From NCBI RefSeq assembly GCF_001571225.1, contig NZ_BCTJ01000016.1:42769-106768 (forward strand): 64,000 bases of DNA, given 5' to 3'. Origin of the DNA: Hydrogenophaga palleronii NBRC 102513. Its GTDB lineage: Bacteria; Pseudomonadota; Gammaproteobacteria; Burkholderiales; Burkholderiaceae_C. This document shows, in pieces, positions 41,481 to 49,792 of this stretch. Every line of letters begins with the position of its first letter. Within the stretch, counting starts at the first letter, position 1. The translations under genes and the position numbers were made by a program. The notes beneath the pieces are model-generated. The model was not told where the DNA came from. It saw nothing but the letters and a program-made list of their open reading frames with translations, and made no database searches.

Positions 41481-42608
41481 TCAATCCCACCAGGGCAACA
41501 AGCGCTTCATGGCGGCTACTTCGCCGCAATGGTCCGCCGCATAACCGGGCAGGGCGTTCAGTCGCTCCTGCCAGGCGCGGCTGCGCAGGCGCTGCAGCAG
41601 GCGCTGCATGGCGGGTTGTTCCAGTGCGCTCTTGAGGCACACCAGCAGGTAACGTTCTTCGGTGAGCGGCACGAAGCCCAGGCCCTGCGCGCGCGCCGCG
41701 TATTCCGTGCCCAGGCCCACGTCCACACTGCCGCTGGCCACGGCCTGTGCCACGGCCGCGTGTGAGCTCTCGACGTTGTGGTAACCCACGATGTCCATCG
41801 GCAGCAGCCTGGCCTGCGCCAGCAGCTCGTCGAGCAGCAGGCGGGTGCCGGTGCCGATGGCGCGGTTGACGAAACGCGCCTGCAGGTGGGCCACGTCACC
41901 GATGTCGCTCAGGCGCAGCGGGTTGCCCGGCGCCACCATCAGGCCCTGCGACCGGCGTGCGAAGCCGATGATCTTGTGCAGGCCGGGCTTGAGCAGCGGC
42001 CGGTAGGCGCGGGCACTCAGGCTGCCGGCGGCGGCGAACGGCTGGCTGTGAAAACCCGCCAACTCGCAGCGCCCTTCGTTGAGCGCGCGGATCGCGTCCA
42101 CGCTGCCGCAGAAGCGGATGTCCATGTGCAGCGCCGGCGCGGCGTTGCGGCCCTCGGTGGGCTGGCCCGCGTGCTGCTGCAGTTCGGTCAGCGCGTGGTC
42201 GTGGCTGGCGTAGAGCGTGAGCACGTCGCTCGGGCTGGCCTGCGTGTTGTCGTCGAAGGCCATGGCAAATGCGCGCTCCAGCTCGGCGCGCAGGCTCTCC
42301 ATCTGCGGCCCCAGCCGCGCCTGCGCGAGGCGCTCGGCCATCAGCAGGCGTTCACCAAAGGGCGTGAGGCGCGCGGCCTGGCCACGTTCCCAGAAGATCA
42401 GTGGCTGGCCCAGGCCGGCTTCCCAGTCCTTCAACTGGCCCCACACATGGCGGTAGGACAGGTCGAGTTCGCGCGCGGCACCCGAGATCGAACCGCTGCT
42501 GCGCAAGGCGTGCAGCACGTCCATCATGGGGTTGCGCAGCAGGGCCGGCTGGGACGAGCGCTCGGGCGTCGACGGTGTCAGCGTGTAGGAGAGCTCGATC
42601 TTTCGCAT
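41481..42608 (-). CDS. ModE-like HTH regulator with periplasmic-binding-protein-type sensor domain
   Basis: A 375-residue one-component regulator. The N-terminal ModE/LysR-type winged helix spans about residues 28-105 (MMDVLHALRSSGSISGAARE, LDLSYRHVWGQLKDWEAGLG, RLTPFGERLL). The remainder is a PBP-like domain (from SDVLTLYASHDHALTELQQH to VSGSVDVGLGTEYAA-like region, FVPLTEERYLLVCLKSALEQ), as in regulators that sense molybdate or tungstate. It is divergent from the tup genes. Probably controls the adjacent transporter. Confidence 0.8.
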   Translation of the reverse strand: MRKIELSYTLTPSTPERSSQPALLRNPMMDVLHALRSSGSISGAARELDLSYRHVWGQLKDWEAGLGQPLIFWERGQAARLTPFGERLLMAERLAQARLGPQMESLRAELERAFAMAFDDNTQASPSDVLTLYASHDHALTELQQHAGQPTEGRNAAPALHMDIRFCGSVDAIRALNEGRCELAGFHSQPFAAAGSLSARAYRPLLKPGLHKIIGFARRSQGLMVAPGNPLRLSDIGDVAHLQARFVNRAIGTGTRLLLDELLAQARLLPMDIVGYHNVESSHAAVAQAVASGSVDVGLGTEYAARAQGLGFVPLTEERYLLVCLKSALEQPAMQRLLQRLRSRAWQERLNALPGYAADHCGEVAAMKRLLPWWD

Positions 42609-42657
42609 GGACGCCGAGTTTGCACCAAACGGCGGGCGTTTTTTTGCCAGCCCACAA

Positions 42658-42680
42658 CGTATGTCTTGTTGTTCATACCG
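42658..42680. promoter_or_regulatory. Inverted repeat between the ModE-like regulator and tupB
   Basis: GTATG (42659-42663) and CATAC (42674-42678) are separated by 10 bases in the 124-base divergent intergenic region. The position suggests an operator for the ModE-like regulator. The E. coli ModE consensus is different, so this rests on symmetry and location only. Confidence 0.35.
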
Positions 42681-42732
42681 AGTGAATACGTACTCTCAAT
42701 TCAGGAGCGACAACGTAAGCTCAGAAGAACAT

Positions 42733-43473
42733 ATGAACACGTTTTCCGACAGCGTTGCAACGGCGCTGCGATTGATTCTTTCCGGAGACCCGGGCCTGTG
42801 GACAGTGGTCATGCGTTCGCTGGCGGTCAGTGCCAGCGCCTGCGTGCTGGCTTGTGGCCTGGGCCTGGTGATCGGCGCGTGGCTGGCCGCCGCGCGTTTT
42901 GCCGGGCGGGGCGCGGTGCTCACCGTGCTCAATACCTTCCTCGCCATTCCCTCGGTGGTGGTGGGTCTGGTGATCTACCTGCTGCTCTCGCGCTCGGGCC
43001 CGCTGGGCTTCCTGGGCTGGCTGTTCAGCTTCAAGGCCATGGTGCTGGCGCAGACCGTGCTGGTGCTGCCGCTGGTGGTCGCGCTCACGCGCCAGGTGGT
43101 GGAAGACGCCGACCGCAGCCATGGTGAACAACTGTCGTCGCTGGGCGCCGGCGCCACCTTGCGCAGCCTGCTGCTGGCCTGGGACGAGCGTTACGCCTTG
43201 CTCACCGTGCTGCTGACGGCCTTTGGCCGCGCGGTCTCGGAGGTGGGCGCGGTGATGATCGTGGGCGGCAACATCGAAGGTTTCACGCGCGTCATGACGA
43301 CCGCCATCGCACTCGAAACCAGCAAGGGCGATCTGCCGCTGGCTCTCGGCCTGGGCGTGCTGCTGCTGGTGGTGGTGCTGGTGCTCAACGCGCTGGTGTC
43401 CTTGCTGCGGCGCTGGCGCGAGCGCGCCGACGGCGCCGTTGGTGCAGCAGGCCCTGCGGTGGTGGCGACATGA
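42733..43473 (+). CDS. tupB: Tungstate ABC transporter permease
   Basis: A 246-residue permease of the TupB/ModB-like family with about five transmembrane segments. Blocks: TVLNTFLAIPSVVVGLVIYL, RSGPLGFLGWLFSFKAMVLAQ, LPLVVALTRQVVEDADR and the EVGAVMIVGGNIEGFTRVMT coupling region, characteristic of tungstate permeases. The start at 42733 has no strong ribosome-binding site; the downstream gene overlaps by four bases. Tungstate or molybdate import would feed the formate dehydrogenase cofactor. Confidence 0.85.
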   Translation: MNTFSDSVATALRLILSGDPGLWTVVMRSLAVSASACVLACGLGLVIGAWLAAARFAGRGAVLTVLNTFLAIPSVVVGLVIYLLLSRSGPLGFLGWLFSFKAMVLAQTVLVLPLVVALTRQVVEDADRSHGEQLSSLGAGATLRSLLLAWDERYALLTVLLTAFGRAVSEVGAVMIVGGNIEGFTRVMTTAIALETSKGDLPLALGLGVLLLVVVLVLNALVSLLRRWRERADGAVGAAGPAVVAT

Positions 43474-44255
43474 GCGGTTTGCCCCTCACTGCGCAACAGG
43501 CCATCGTGCCCACCGCCTGCTTCGAGCTGCGCGGCGTGAACGTGCACCTGGGCCCGGCGGCGCGCCTGCAGGCCCTGACCGACGTGCGCCTGCGCATCGA
43601 AGAAGGTGAGCGCGTGGCGCTGGTGGGGGCCAACGGCAGCGGCAAGAGCACCTTGCTGCGCACGCTGCACGGCCTGCAGCGGCCCAGCAGCGGTGAGCTG
43701 CACAGCCCGGCGCGGCAGCGCGTGGCCATGCTGTTCCAGCGCCCGCACATGCTGCGCATGAGCGCGCTGCGCAACATCCAGCTCGGCCTCTGGCTGCAGG
43801 GTGTGCCGCTGCGTGAGACACGTGCGACGGCGCTGAAGGCGCTGGAGCGGGTCGAGATGGCGCACCTGGCCGGGCGCAATGCGCGCGCCCTCTCCGGTGG
43901 CCAGCAGCAGCGTCTGGCGCTGGCCCGTGCCTGGGCCTTGCGCCCGGCGGTGTGGCTGCTCGACGAGCCCACCGCCAGCCTGGACCCGCACGCCAAACGC
44001 GAGGTCGAATCCCTCATCACCGAATTCACCACTGCAGGCCAGCGCGACGGCACGGGCGCCTCGACAGGGCGCCCCACCACGCTGGTCTTCAGCAGCCACA
44101 ACCTTGGCCAGGTCAAGCGCCTGGCCAGCCGCGTTGTCTATCTCGAGCAAGGCCGCCTGTTGGCGGACCTGCCCGTGAGTGATTTTTTCAACCACGAACT
44201 GCTGCGGTCCCTGTGTCCGCAAGCCGATTTATTTGTCCAAGGAGAAAGCCTGTGA
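43470..44255 (+). CDS. tupC: Tungstate ABC transporter ATP-binding protein
   Basis: A 261-residue ABC ATPase with Walker A LVGANGSGKSTLLRTLHGLQ, signature ALSGGQQQRLALARAWALRP, Walker B VWLLDEPTASLDP and the switch His in VFSSHNLGQVKRLA. It overlaps tupB at its start (ATGA) and tupA at its end (GTGA), giving a tightly coupled operon. The tungstate assignment rests on the TupA-type partner. Confidence 0.88.
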   Translation: MSGLPLTAQQAIVPTACFELRGVNVHLGPAARLQALTDVRLRIEEGERVALVGANGSGKSTLLRTLHGLQRPSSGELHSPARQRVAMLFQRPHMLRMSALRNIQLGLWLQGVPLRETRATALKALERVEMAHLAGRNARALSGGQQQRLALARAWALRPAVWLLDEPTASLDPHAKREVESLITEFTTAGQRDGTGASTGRPTTLVFSSHNLGQVKRLASRVVYLEQGRLLADLPVSDFFNHELLRSLCPQADLFVQGESL

Positions 44256-45070
44256 AAACCACCTTCCGCCATCTCACCCTCACCGCTGTTCTCGGCACCG
44301 CCGGCCTGCTCGCCAGTGCAGGCGCCTTCGCGCAGAGCATCGTGGTGGCATCCACCACGTCCACCGAACAGTCCGGCCTGTTCTCCTTCCTGCTGCCCGA
44401 GTTCAAGAAGGCCAGCGGCATCGATGTGAAAGTGGTCGCGCTGGGCACCGGCCAGGCCATCGACATGGCGCGCCGCGGCGACGCCGACGTGCTGTTTGTG
44501 CACGACAAGGTGGCCGAAGACAAGTTCGTGGCCGATGGCTTCGCTGCCAAGCGCCAGGAGGTCATGTACAACGACTTCGTGCTGATCGGCCCCAAGGCCG
44601 ACCCGGTGAAGACCAAGGGCGACGACATCGTGGCAGCGCTGAAGAAAGTCGCCGCCGCCAACGCCGAATTCATCTCGCGCGGCGACAAGAGCGGCACGCA
44701 CGCGGCCGAACTGCGCTTCTGGAAGATGAGCGAGGCCGACGCCAACAAGGGCACGGGCTACAAGGAATGCGGCTGCGGCATGGGCCCGGCGCTCAACATC
44801 GCGGCCAGCAGCGGCGGCTACGTGCTGTCGGACCGCGGCACCTGGCTCAACTTCAAGAACCGTGCCGATCTCGCGGTGCTGGTGGAAGGCGACAAGCGCC
44901 TCTTCAACCAGTACGGCGTGATGCTGGTGAGCGCAGCCAAGCACCCGCAGGTGAAGACCGCCGAAGGCCAGAAGTTCGTGGACTGGGTCACCGGCCCGGC
45001 CGGCCAGGCGGCCATTGCCAGCTACAAGATCGGTGGCGAGCAGCTGTTCTTCCCCAATGCAGCGAAGTGA
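44252..45070 (+). CDS. tupA: Tungstate ABC transporter substrate-binding protein
   Basis: A 272-residue periplasmic protein with signal peptide to about residue 28 (AGAFAQS). The oxyanion-binding TupA motif is seen as VVASTTSTEQSGLFSFLLPE, then ARRGDADVLFVHDKVAEDKF, YNDFVLIGPKADPV and FISRGDKSGTHAAELRFWK. TupA proteins bind tungstate very tightly and prefer it to molybdate. The GTG start follows AAGGAG and overlaps the tupC stop. A second binding-protein gene starts on its last base. Confidence 0.9.
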   Translation: MKTTFRHLTLTAVLGTAGLLASAGAFAQSIVVASTTSTEQSGLFSFLLPEFKKASGIDVKVVALGTGQAIDMARRGDADVLFVHDKVAEDKFVADGFAAKRQEVMYNDFVLIGPKADPVKTKGDDIVAALKKVAAANAEFISRGDKSGTHAAELRFWKMSEADANKGTGYKECGCGMGPALNIAASSGGYVLSDRGTWLNFKNRADLAVLVEGDKRLFNQYGVMLVSAAKHPQVKTAEGQKFVDWVTGPAGQAAIASYKIGGEQLFFPNAAK

Positions 45071-45978
45071 TGATCACCCCCGTTGCTTGCTCACTGCGTG
45101 TCGCCGCATCTCCCCTCAAGGGGGCGGCACGGGCGGCCCGGCAGAGCCGGTTGCGCGGAGCCCCTGGAAGGGGGCTGCTGCTGAGCGCCTCGATGGGTGG
45201 CCTGTTGCTGCTCTCGGCCTGCGCCACATCGCCAGCTCCCGCCATGAGTGAACCGTTGCAGGTTTACGCCGCGGGCAGCCTGCGCGAGGTGCTCACCGAG
45301 ATCGCGCGCGAGCACGAGGCGCGCACCGGGCAGAAGGTGGCGCTGACCTTCGGCGCCTCCGGCCTGCTGCGCGAGCGCATCGAAAAAGGTGAGGGTGCGA
45401 TGGTGTTTGCCTCGGCCGACACGCAGCATCCGCAGCGCCTGGCTGCCGCAGGTGGCTGGGCACCGCACACCGTGTTCGTGCGCAACAGCCTGTGCGCACT
45501 GACGCAGGCCAACGTGAACGCCACGCCGCAGACCCTGCTGGACACCATGCTCAACCCGGCGGTGCGGCTGGGCACGTCCACGCCCAAGGCCGATCCGTCG
45601 GGCGACTACGCGTGGGAGCTGTTCCGCAAGGCCGACGGTGTGCGGGTCGGTGCTTACGCGGCTCTCGATGCCAAGGCCCTCAAGCTCACCGGTGGCCCGG
45701 ATTCGCCCAAGCCGCCCGCCGGCCAGGGCACCTACGCCTGGGTGATGGACCAGGGCCAGGCCGACGTGTTCCTGACCTACTGCACCAACGCTGTGGCGTC
45801 GCAGAAGGAAGTGCCGCGGCTGAAGCTGGTGCAGATGCCTGCCGAGCTGCAGGTGGGCGCGGCCTATGGACTCACGGTGCGGCAAGGGGCACCTGTGCAG
45901 GCCGAGGCCTTCGCCAAGGCCCTGCTGGCGCCCGGCGCGCAGGCCACGTTTGCGCGTTACGGTTTTGGCAAGCCCTGA
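45070..45978 (+). CDS. ModA-like molybdate-type solute-binding lipoprotein; N-terminus contains a repeat
   Basis: A 302-residue binding protein of the ModA family. LQVYAAGSLREVLTEIAREH and VALTFGASGLLRERIEKGE are the oxyanion-site regions, and later come KADPSGDYAWELFRKAD and YGLTVRQGAPVQAEAF. A lipobox is present, L48-S49-A50-C51. The start codon overlaps the tupA stop (TGATG), but residues about 2-34 are encoded by a family A repeat in a different frame from copy 1; an ATG at residue 42 is too close to the lipobox for a normal signal. It probably offers a second ligand specificity to the TupBC transporter. Confidence 0.75.
   Translation: MITPVACSLRVAASPLKGAARAARQSRLRGAPGRGLLLSASMGGLLLLSACATSPAPAMSEPLQVYAAGSLREVLTEIAREHEARTGQKVALTFGASGLLRERIEKGEGAMVFASADTQHPQRLAAAGGWAPHTVFVRNSLCALTQANVNATPQTLLDTMLNPAVRLGTSTPKADPSGDYAWELFRKADGVRVGAYAALDAKALKLTGGPDSPKPPAGQGTYAWVMDQGQADVFLTYCTNAVASQKEVPRLKLVQMPAELQVGAAYGLTVRQGAPVQAEAFAKALLAPGAQATFARYGFGKP
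45075..45174 (+). repeat. Family A gene-end palindromic repeat, copy 5
   Basis: Starts 4 bases after the tupA stop and lies within the 5' end of the ModA-like gene. Arms: CCCCTCAAGGGG, GCCCGGCAGAGCCGG and CCCCTGGAAGGGG. More diverged than copies 1 and 4. Confidence 0.7.
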
Positions 45979-46091
45979 GGCTGAGCCATCGACCGACTCC
46001 CGGCCCGGTGGGTGATCGCCACCAGCGCGATCGAGTCGCTTCATTGACATGCGACACACTGGCGCCGGGTTTATCGCCTATGCTGGCGAAA

Positions 46092-46124
46092 CCCGCGGGG
46101 CTGACCCGCGCGGGCCCTTTTTTT
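46092..46124 (+). terminator. Intrinsic terminator immediately before the DUF3597 gene
   Basis: Stem CCCGCG/CGCGGG with an 11-base loop (an alternative GCGGG/CCCGC pairing also exists), then CCC and seven T residues at 46118-46124. It lies 114 bases after the ModA-like gene and only 20 bases before the next start codon. It may end the tup operon, or act as an attenuator in the leader of the next gene if a promoter (TTGACA at 46044-46049) lies upstream. Confidence 0.6.
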
Positions 46125-46144
46125 AACGAAACCAGGAGAGAGCA

Positions 46145-46558
46145 ATGGGATTTTTCAGCAACATTCTTGAGAAGCTTGGCATGTCGTCGGCCGCCGCCGC
46201 CCCCGTGATCACCCCGCCAGCCGCGCCCAACGACGCCCCCGCTGCCGCCGCCCCCGCGCCCGCACCGGCCGCAGCGCCTGCCGTGGCCTCGATCACCCTG
46301 GTCGACGTGATGGCCCTGATGGAAAAGAAAGCCGCAGCCAACCCGCAGAAGCTGAACTGGAAAACCTCCATCGTCGACCTGCTCAAGCTGCTGGACCTCG
46401 ACAGCAGCCTGACTGCGCGCAAGGAACTGGCCAAGGAGCTGTACTGCCCCGACGAGTTGATGAACGACTCGGCCAAGATGAACATGTGGCTGCACAAGAA
46501 CGTGCTGGCCCACATCGCGGCCAACGGCGGCAACGTGCCGAAAGAGCTGTTCAACTGA
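46145..46558 (+). CDS. DUF3597 family protein
   Basis: A 137-residue protein with the DUF3597 C-terminal domain: ITLVDVMALMEKKAAANPQK, LNWKTSIVDLLKLLDLDSSL, ARKELAKELYCPDE and MNMWLHKNVLAHIAANGG. A ~30-residue Ala/Pro linker (about 18-50) joins it to the start MGFFSNILEKLGM, which resembles a small amphipathic helix. No function is known. The ribosome-binding site AGGAGAG is strong. An intrinsic terminator sits directly upstream. Confidence 0.8.
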   Translation: MGFFSNILEKLGMSSAAAAPVITPPAAPNDAPAAAAPAPAPAAAPAVASITLVDVMALMEKKAAANPQKLNWKTSIVDLLKLLDLDSSLTARKELAKELYCPDELMNDSAKMNMWLHKNVLAHIAANGGNVPKELFN

Positions 46559-46577
46559 TCTGGCTGCGCCGCGCCTG

Positions 46578-46608
46578 AAAAACACAACGCCCCGAAAGGG
46601 GCGTTGTG
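46578..46608 (-). terminator. Intrinsic terminator, minus strand (possibly bidirectional)
   Basis: Perfect 11-bp stem CACAACGCCCC/GGGGCGTTGTG with a GAAA tetraloop (46583-46608). On the minus strand it is followed by five T residues, so it terminates the GAF gene. The plus strand has no T run but the stem may also protect the DUF3597 transcript end. Confidence 0.8.
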
Positions 46609-46641
46609 CTGTGTGGCCGGGCCGGCACGTGGTGGAAGCCC

Positions 46642-47103
46642 CTAGGGCTGCTGTTCCAGCAGGGGTGCGAAGGCCACGGCGGCCTGTTGCATCAGCTCGA
46701 AATTTTCTTGCGAGATGTCGCGCCGCAGCATGTCGAAGTGGCACAGGGTGCCGAACAATTCGCCATGGCGGTCGCGCACCGGCACGCCGTGGTAGGCCAT
46801 CAGCTTGCCCTGGTAGACGTGGCCATCCAGCCGGCGGTCTTCACCGGTGTCGGAGGAGGCAAAAAAACCATCGCGCAGCACGAACTGGCAAAAACTCGAT
46901 TCCAGCGGCACCACGGCCAGGTATTCGGCCCGCACCTCGCCGGCCTTGTCGAACAGGCCCACGTTCTTCAGCATGGAATCGTGCAGGCGGTACAGCGCGG
47001 TGTAGCGGTGCGCTATGCCGTCGTTCAAGACCTTGAGGCCGCCGTCGATGCCCGTGTGCCGCAGGGCGGTGCGCAGTTCTTCAAGCCGTTCTTGTTGCGT
47101 CAT
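46642..47103 (-). CDS. GAF domain protein
   Basis: A 153-residue single-GAF-domain protein. Domain landmarks are MLKNVGLFDKAGEVRAEYLA, ESSFCQFVLRDGFFASSDTG and the YHGVPVRDRHGELFGTLCHF block, which is the typical GAF core. No output domain is attached, so it is probably a small-molecule-binding partner or an unknown sensor. The start at 47103 is chosen because upstream in-frame codons have no ribosome-binding site. It ends before a strong terminator. Confidence 0.75.
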   Translation of the reverse strand: MTQQERLEELRTALRHTGIDGGLKVLNDGIAHRYTALYRLHDSMLKNVGLFDKAGEVRAEYLAVVPLESSFCQFVLRDGFFASSDTGEDRRLDGHVYQGKLMAYHGVPVRDRHGELFGTLCHFDMLRRDISQENFELMQQAAVAFAPLLEQQP

Positions 47104-47205
47104 GGAAATCCCGTGGAGGTGGGTGCCGTCGAGGTCGCTGGTGATTAAACCCGACAAGCACGGCCCGCGCCAGCCGGACCGCAGGGGCCGCCGGCACCAA
47201 GCGCA

Positions 47206-47403
47206 TCAGCCTGCCAGGTTCTTGAAGAAGTAGCGCGCCAGCGCGGCCAGGAAATCTGCGCCCGAGTGCTGTTGCCACAGCACCGAGATGTCCACGAAAC
47301 CCTTGTGGAACAACATGGACACGATGCCGAGCAGGCCCAGGATGCCGATCACCTGCAGGCCGGTCTTGAAGCGTTCTTCGGTGTCCTGTTGCATCGCGCC
47401 CAT
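47206..47403 (-). CDS. Small membrane protein of unknown function
   Basis: A 65-residue protein with one clear hydrophobic segment, TGLQVIGILGLLGIVSMLFH at about residues 14-33, flanked by a polar N-terminus (MGAMQQDTEERFK) and an amphipathic tail ending YFFKNLAG. A start at 47403 fits the membrane topology; upstream in-frame sequence is arginine-rich and not convincing. I do not recognise the family. It sits between the GAF gene and the aldehyde dehydrogenase promoter on the opposite strand. Confidence 0.5.
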   Translation of the reverse strand: MGAMQQDTEERFKTGLQVIGILGLLGIVSMLFHKGFVDISVLWQQHSGADFLAALARYFFKNLAG

Positions 47404-47457
47404 TATGGCCACGCGCCCGGCGTTCACTGCGCCGCTTTGCAACAGCCGCCGTGCACG

Positions 47458-47543
47458 GTTGCGCGTTTTAGGAACAGTGTCACCGCCGCTTGCGCCGGCC
47501 TGCAGCGTTTTCGCAGGGGGAGAGCACATGGCATGGAACTTGA
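47458..47543 (+). promoter_or_regulatory. Candidate sigma-54 promoter and upstream element for the aldehyde dehydrogenase
   Basis: A GTTGC-N9-GAACA element (47458-47476) lies 53 bases before a -24-like TGGCAT, spaced 5 bases from TTGA (47529-47543). The -24 box is good; the -12 box has GA in place of GC. The same element and -24 box occur before the PqqU-like receptor and cytochrome c genes. Confidence 0.45.
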
Positions 47544-47607
47544 GGAGTGAAGCAGACCTGATGACACAGGTCCGCCATCAACGAACGTCCATCCAGAGGA
47601 AGACACC

Positions 47608-49128
47608 ATGCTTTACGCAGCACCCGGCGCCGCCGGCGCCAAGATCGCCTACAAGGCCCAGTACGACAACTTCATCGGCGGCCGCTGGGTCAAGCCGGTC
47701 AAGGGCCAGTATTTCGACGTCATCACGCCTGTCTCGGGCAAGGTGTACACGCAGGCTGCACGCTCCACCGCCGAAGACATCGAACTCGCACTCGACGCCG
47801 CGCACGCCGCCGCCGACGCCTGGGGCAAGACCTCGGCCGCCGAGCGCGCCAACGTGCTGCTGAAGATCGCCGACCGCATCGAGCAGAACCTGGAACTGCT
47901 GGCCTACGCCGAGACCGTGGACAACGGCAAGGCGATCCGCGAAACGCTCAACGCCGACATCCCGCTCACGGTAGACCACTTCCGTTATTTCGCCGGCTGC
48001 GTGCGGGCCCAGGAAGGCGCGCTGAGCAACATCGACGAGAACACCGTGGCGTACCACATCCAGGAACCGCTGGGCGTGATCGGCCAGATCATTCCCTGGA
48101 ACTTCCCCATCCTCATGGCGGCGTGGAAACTCGCGCCCGCGCTGGGCGCCGGCAACGCGGTGGTGCTCAAGCCCGCCGAGTCCACCCCGATCTCCATCCT
48201 GATCCTGGCCGAGCTGATCGGTGATCTGCTGCCGCCGGGCGTGCTCAACATCGTCAACGGTTTCGGCCGCGAAGCCGGCATGCCGCTGGCCACCAGCAAG
48301 CGCATCGCCAAGATCGCCTTCACCGGCTCCACCACCACCGGCCGCGTGATCGCGCAGGCGGCGGCCAACAACCTGATCCCGGCCACGCTGGAACTCGGCG
48401 GCAAGTCGCCCAACGTGTTCTTCGCCGACATCATGGACAAGGACGATGCCTTCCTCGACAAGGCCATCGAAGGCCTGGTGCTGTTCGCCTTCAACCAGGG
48501 CGAGGTCTGCACCTGCCCGAGCCGCGCGCTGATCCAGGAAAGCATCTACGACAAGTTCATGGAGCGTGTGCTCAAGCGCGTGGCCGCCATCAAGCACGCC
48601 AACCCGCTGGACACCGACAGCATGATGGGTGCGCAGGCCAGCAAGGAACAGCTGACCAAGATCCTTTCGTACCTCGACCTGGGCAAGCAGGAAGGCGCGG
48701 AAGTGCTGGCCGGCGGTGGCCAGGCCCACCTGGGTGGTGATCTGGAAGGCGGCTACTACGTGCAACCCACGCTGTTCAAGGGCCACAACAAGATGCGCAT
48801 CTTCCAGGAAGAAATCTTCGGCCCGGTGCTGGCCGTGACCACCTTCAAGGACGAGGCCGAAGCGCTGGCCATTGCCAACGACACGCTGTACGGCCTGGGC
48901 GCCGGCGTGTGGAGCCGCAACGGCAACGTGGCCTACCGCATGGGCCGCGCCATCAAGGCCGGCCGCGTCTGGACCAACTGCTACCACGCCTACCCGGCAC
49001 ACGCCGCATTCGGTGGCTACAAGGAATCGGGCATCGGCCGCGAAACCCACAAGATGATGCTGGACCACTACCAGCAGACCAAGAACCTGCTGGTGAGCTA
49101 CAACGAGAACAAGCTCGGGTTCTTCTGA
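47608..49128 (+). CDS. exaC: NAD-dependent aldehyde dehydrogenase (ExaC/AldB type)
   Basis: A 506-residue class of aldehyde dehydrogenase that oxidises acetaldehyde formed by alcohol dehydrogenases. [19 protein letters not shown] is the NAD-binding block; the catalytic Glu262 lies in [12 protein letters not shown] and Cys301 in [11 protein letters not shown], with a second Cys303 typical of the ExaC group. The C-terminal [20 protein letters not shown] is typical. The DUF779 gene that usually accompanies it follows. Together with the PQQ-dependent dehydrogenase it completes ethanol-to-acetate oxidation. Confidence 0.88.
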   Translation: MLYAAPGAAGAKIAYKAQYDNFIGGRWVKPVKGQYFDVITPVSGKVYTQAARSTAEDIELALDAAHAAADAWGKTSAAERANVLLKIADRIEQNLELLAYAETVDNGKAIRETLNADIPLTVDHFRYFAGCVRAQEGALSNIDENTVAYHIQEPLGVIGQIIPWNFPILMAAWKLAPALGAGNAVVLKPAESTPISILILAELIGDLLPPGVLNIVNGFGREAGMPLATSKRIAKIAFTGSTTTGRVIAQAAANNLIPATLELGGKSPNVFFADIMDKDDAFLDKAIEGLVLFAFNQGEVCTCPSRALIQESIYDKFMERVLKRVAAIKHANPLDTDSMMGAQASKEQLTKILSYLDLGKQEGAEVLAGGGQAHLGGDLEGGYYVQPTLFKGHNKMRIFQEEIFGPVLAVTTFKDEAEALAIANDTLYGLGAGVWSRNGNVAYRMGRAIKAGRVWTNCYHAYPAHAAFGGYKESGIGRETHKMMLDHYQQTKNLLVSYNENKLGFF

Positions 49129-49130
49129 GC

Positions 49131-49230
49131 CACCCCCGCGCCGCGCCTGCGGCGCGTCACCCCCTCGAAGGGGGCAACGCGTGCGGGCCGGCTGGCTAGG
49201 CACCTCGCTCCGGAGCCGGCGGTTCCGGGG
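49131..49230 (+). repeat. Family A gene-end palindromic repeat, copy 6
   Basis: Begins 2 bases after the aldehyde dehydrogenase stop: CACCCCCGCGCCGCGCCTGC with GCGGCGCG, then CCCCCTCGAAGGGGG, and a diverged tail with CCGGCGGTTCCGGGG. It separates the dehydrogenase and DUF779 genes. Confidence 0.75.
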
Positions 49231-49252
49231 CTTTTTCTCCTGGAGACACTTC

Positions 49253-49627
49253 ATGGTTGAACGCGTCATCGCCACCCCCGCCGCCGTGGAGCTGATCGAG
49301 CAGCTCAAGCGCAAACACGGCCCCGGCCTGATGTTTCACCAGAGTGGTGGCTGCTGCGACAACAGCGCCGCCAACTGTTACCTGCTGGGCGAGATCACCA
49401 CCGGCGCGGGCGATGTGTACCTGGGCGACATCGGTGGCTGCCCGTTCTACATCGGCAAGGCGCAGTACGAGTACTGGCGCCACACCCAGCTCATCATCGA
49501 CGTGATCGAAGGCCACGGCGGCACCTTTTCGCTCGAAGGCCCCGAGGGCAAGGCCTTCCACACCCGCTCGCGCGTGTTCTCCGAACAGGAGATGGCCGAG
49601 CTGGACGCGCTCGACCGCGCCGCCTGA
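49253..49627 (+). CDS. DUF779 family protein
   Basis: A 124-residue protein matching DUF779: VIATPAAVELIEQLKRKHGP, LMFHQSGGCCDNSAANCYL, VYLGDIGGCPFYIGKAQYEY and a C-terminal FHTRSRVFSEQEMAEL. Conserved cysteines are in GGCCDNS and GGCPFYI. The family typically sits next to ExaC-type aldehyde dehydrogenases and has no settled function. The start follows CTCCTGGAG. It is the last gene of that unit. Confidence 0.85.
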   Translation: MVERVIATPAAVELIEQLKRKHGPGLMFHQSGGCCDNSAANCYLLGEITTGAGDVYLGDIGGCPFYIGKAQYEYWRHTQLIIDVIEGHGGTFSLEGPEGKAFHTRSRVFSEQEMAELDALDRAA

Positions 49628-49651
49628 GGCCGCGCACACCGGGGCCGGCCG

Positions 49652-49704
49652 GTTGCTCCATTTCTGAACACCGTGGCGCAGTTTCGGCATGGCACGGAAC
49701 TTGT
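49652..49704 (+). promoter_or_regulatory. Candidate sigma-54 promoter and upstream element for the PqqU-like receptor
   Basis: GTTGC-N9-GAACA (49652-49670) ends 20 bases before TGGCAC, 5 bases from TTGT (49690-49704). The -24 box is perfect; the -12 reads GT rather than GC. The spacing equals that before the cytochrome c gene. Confidence 0.45.
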
Positions 49705-49792
49705 TGCATGTGCCGGTGAGAGACAGACAAAAAAGACATATCCCCGGTGCAGCGCCCACGCAGGGGCACCGATACAACGGAGACAAATCCCC

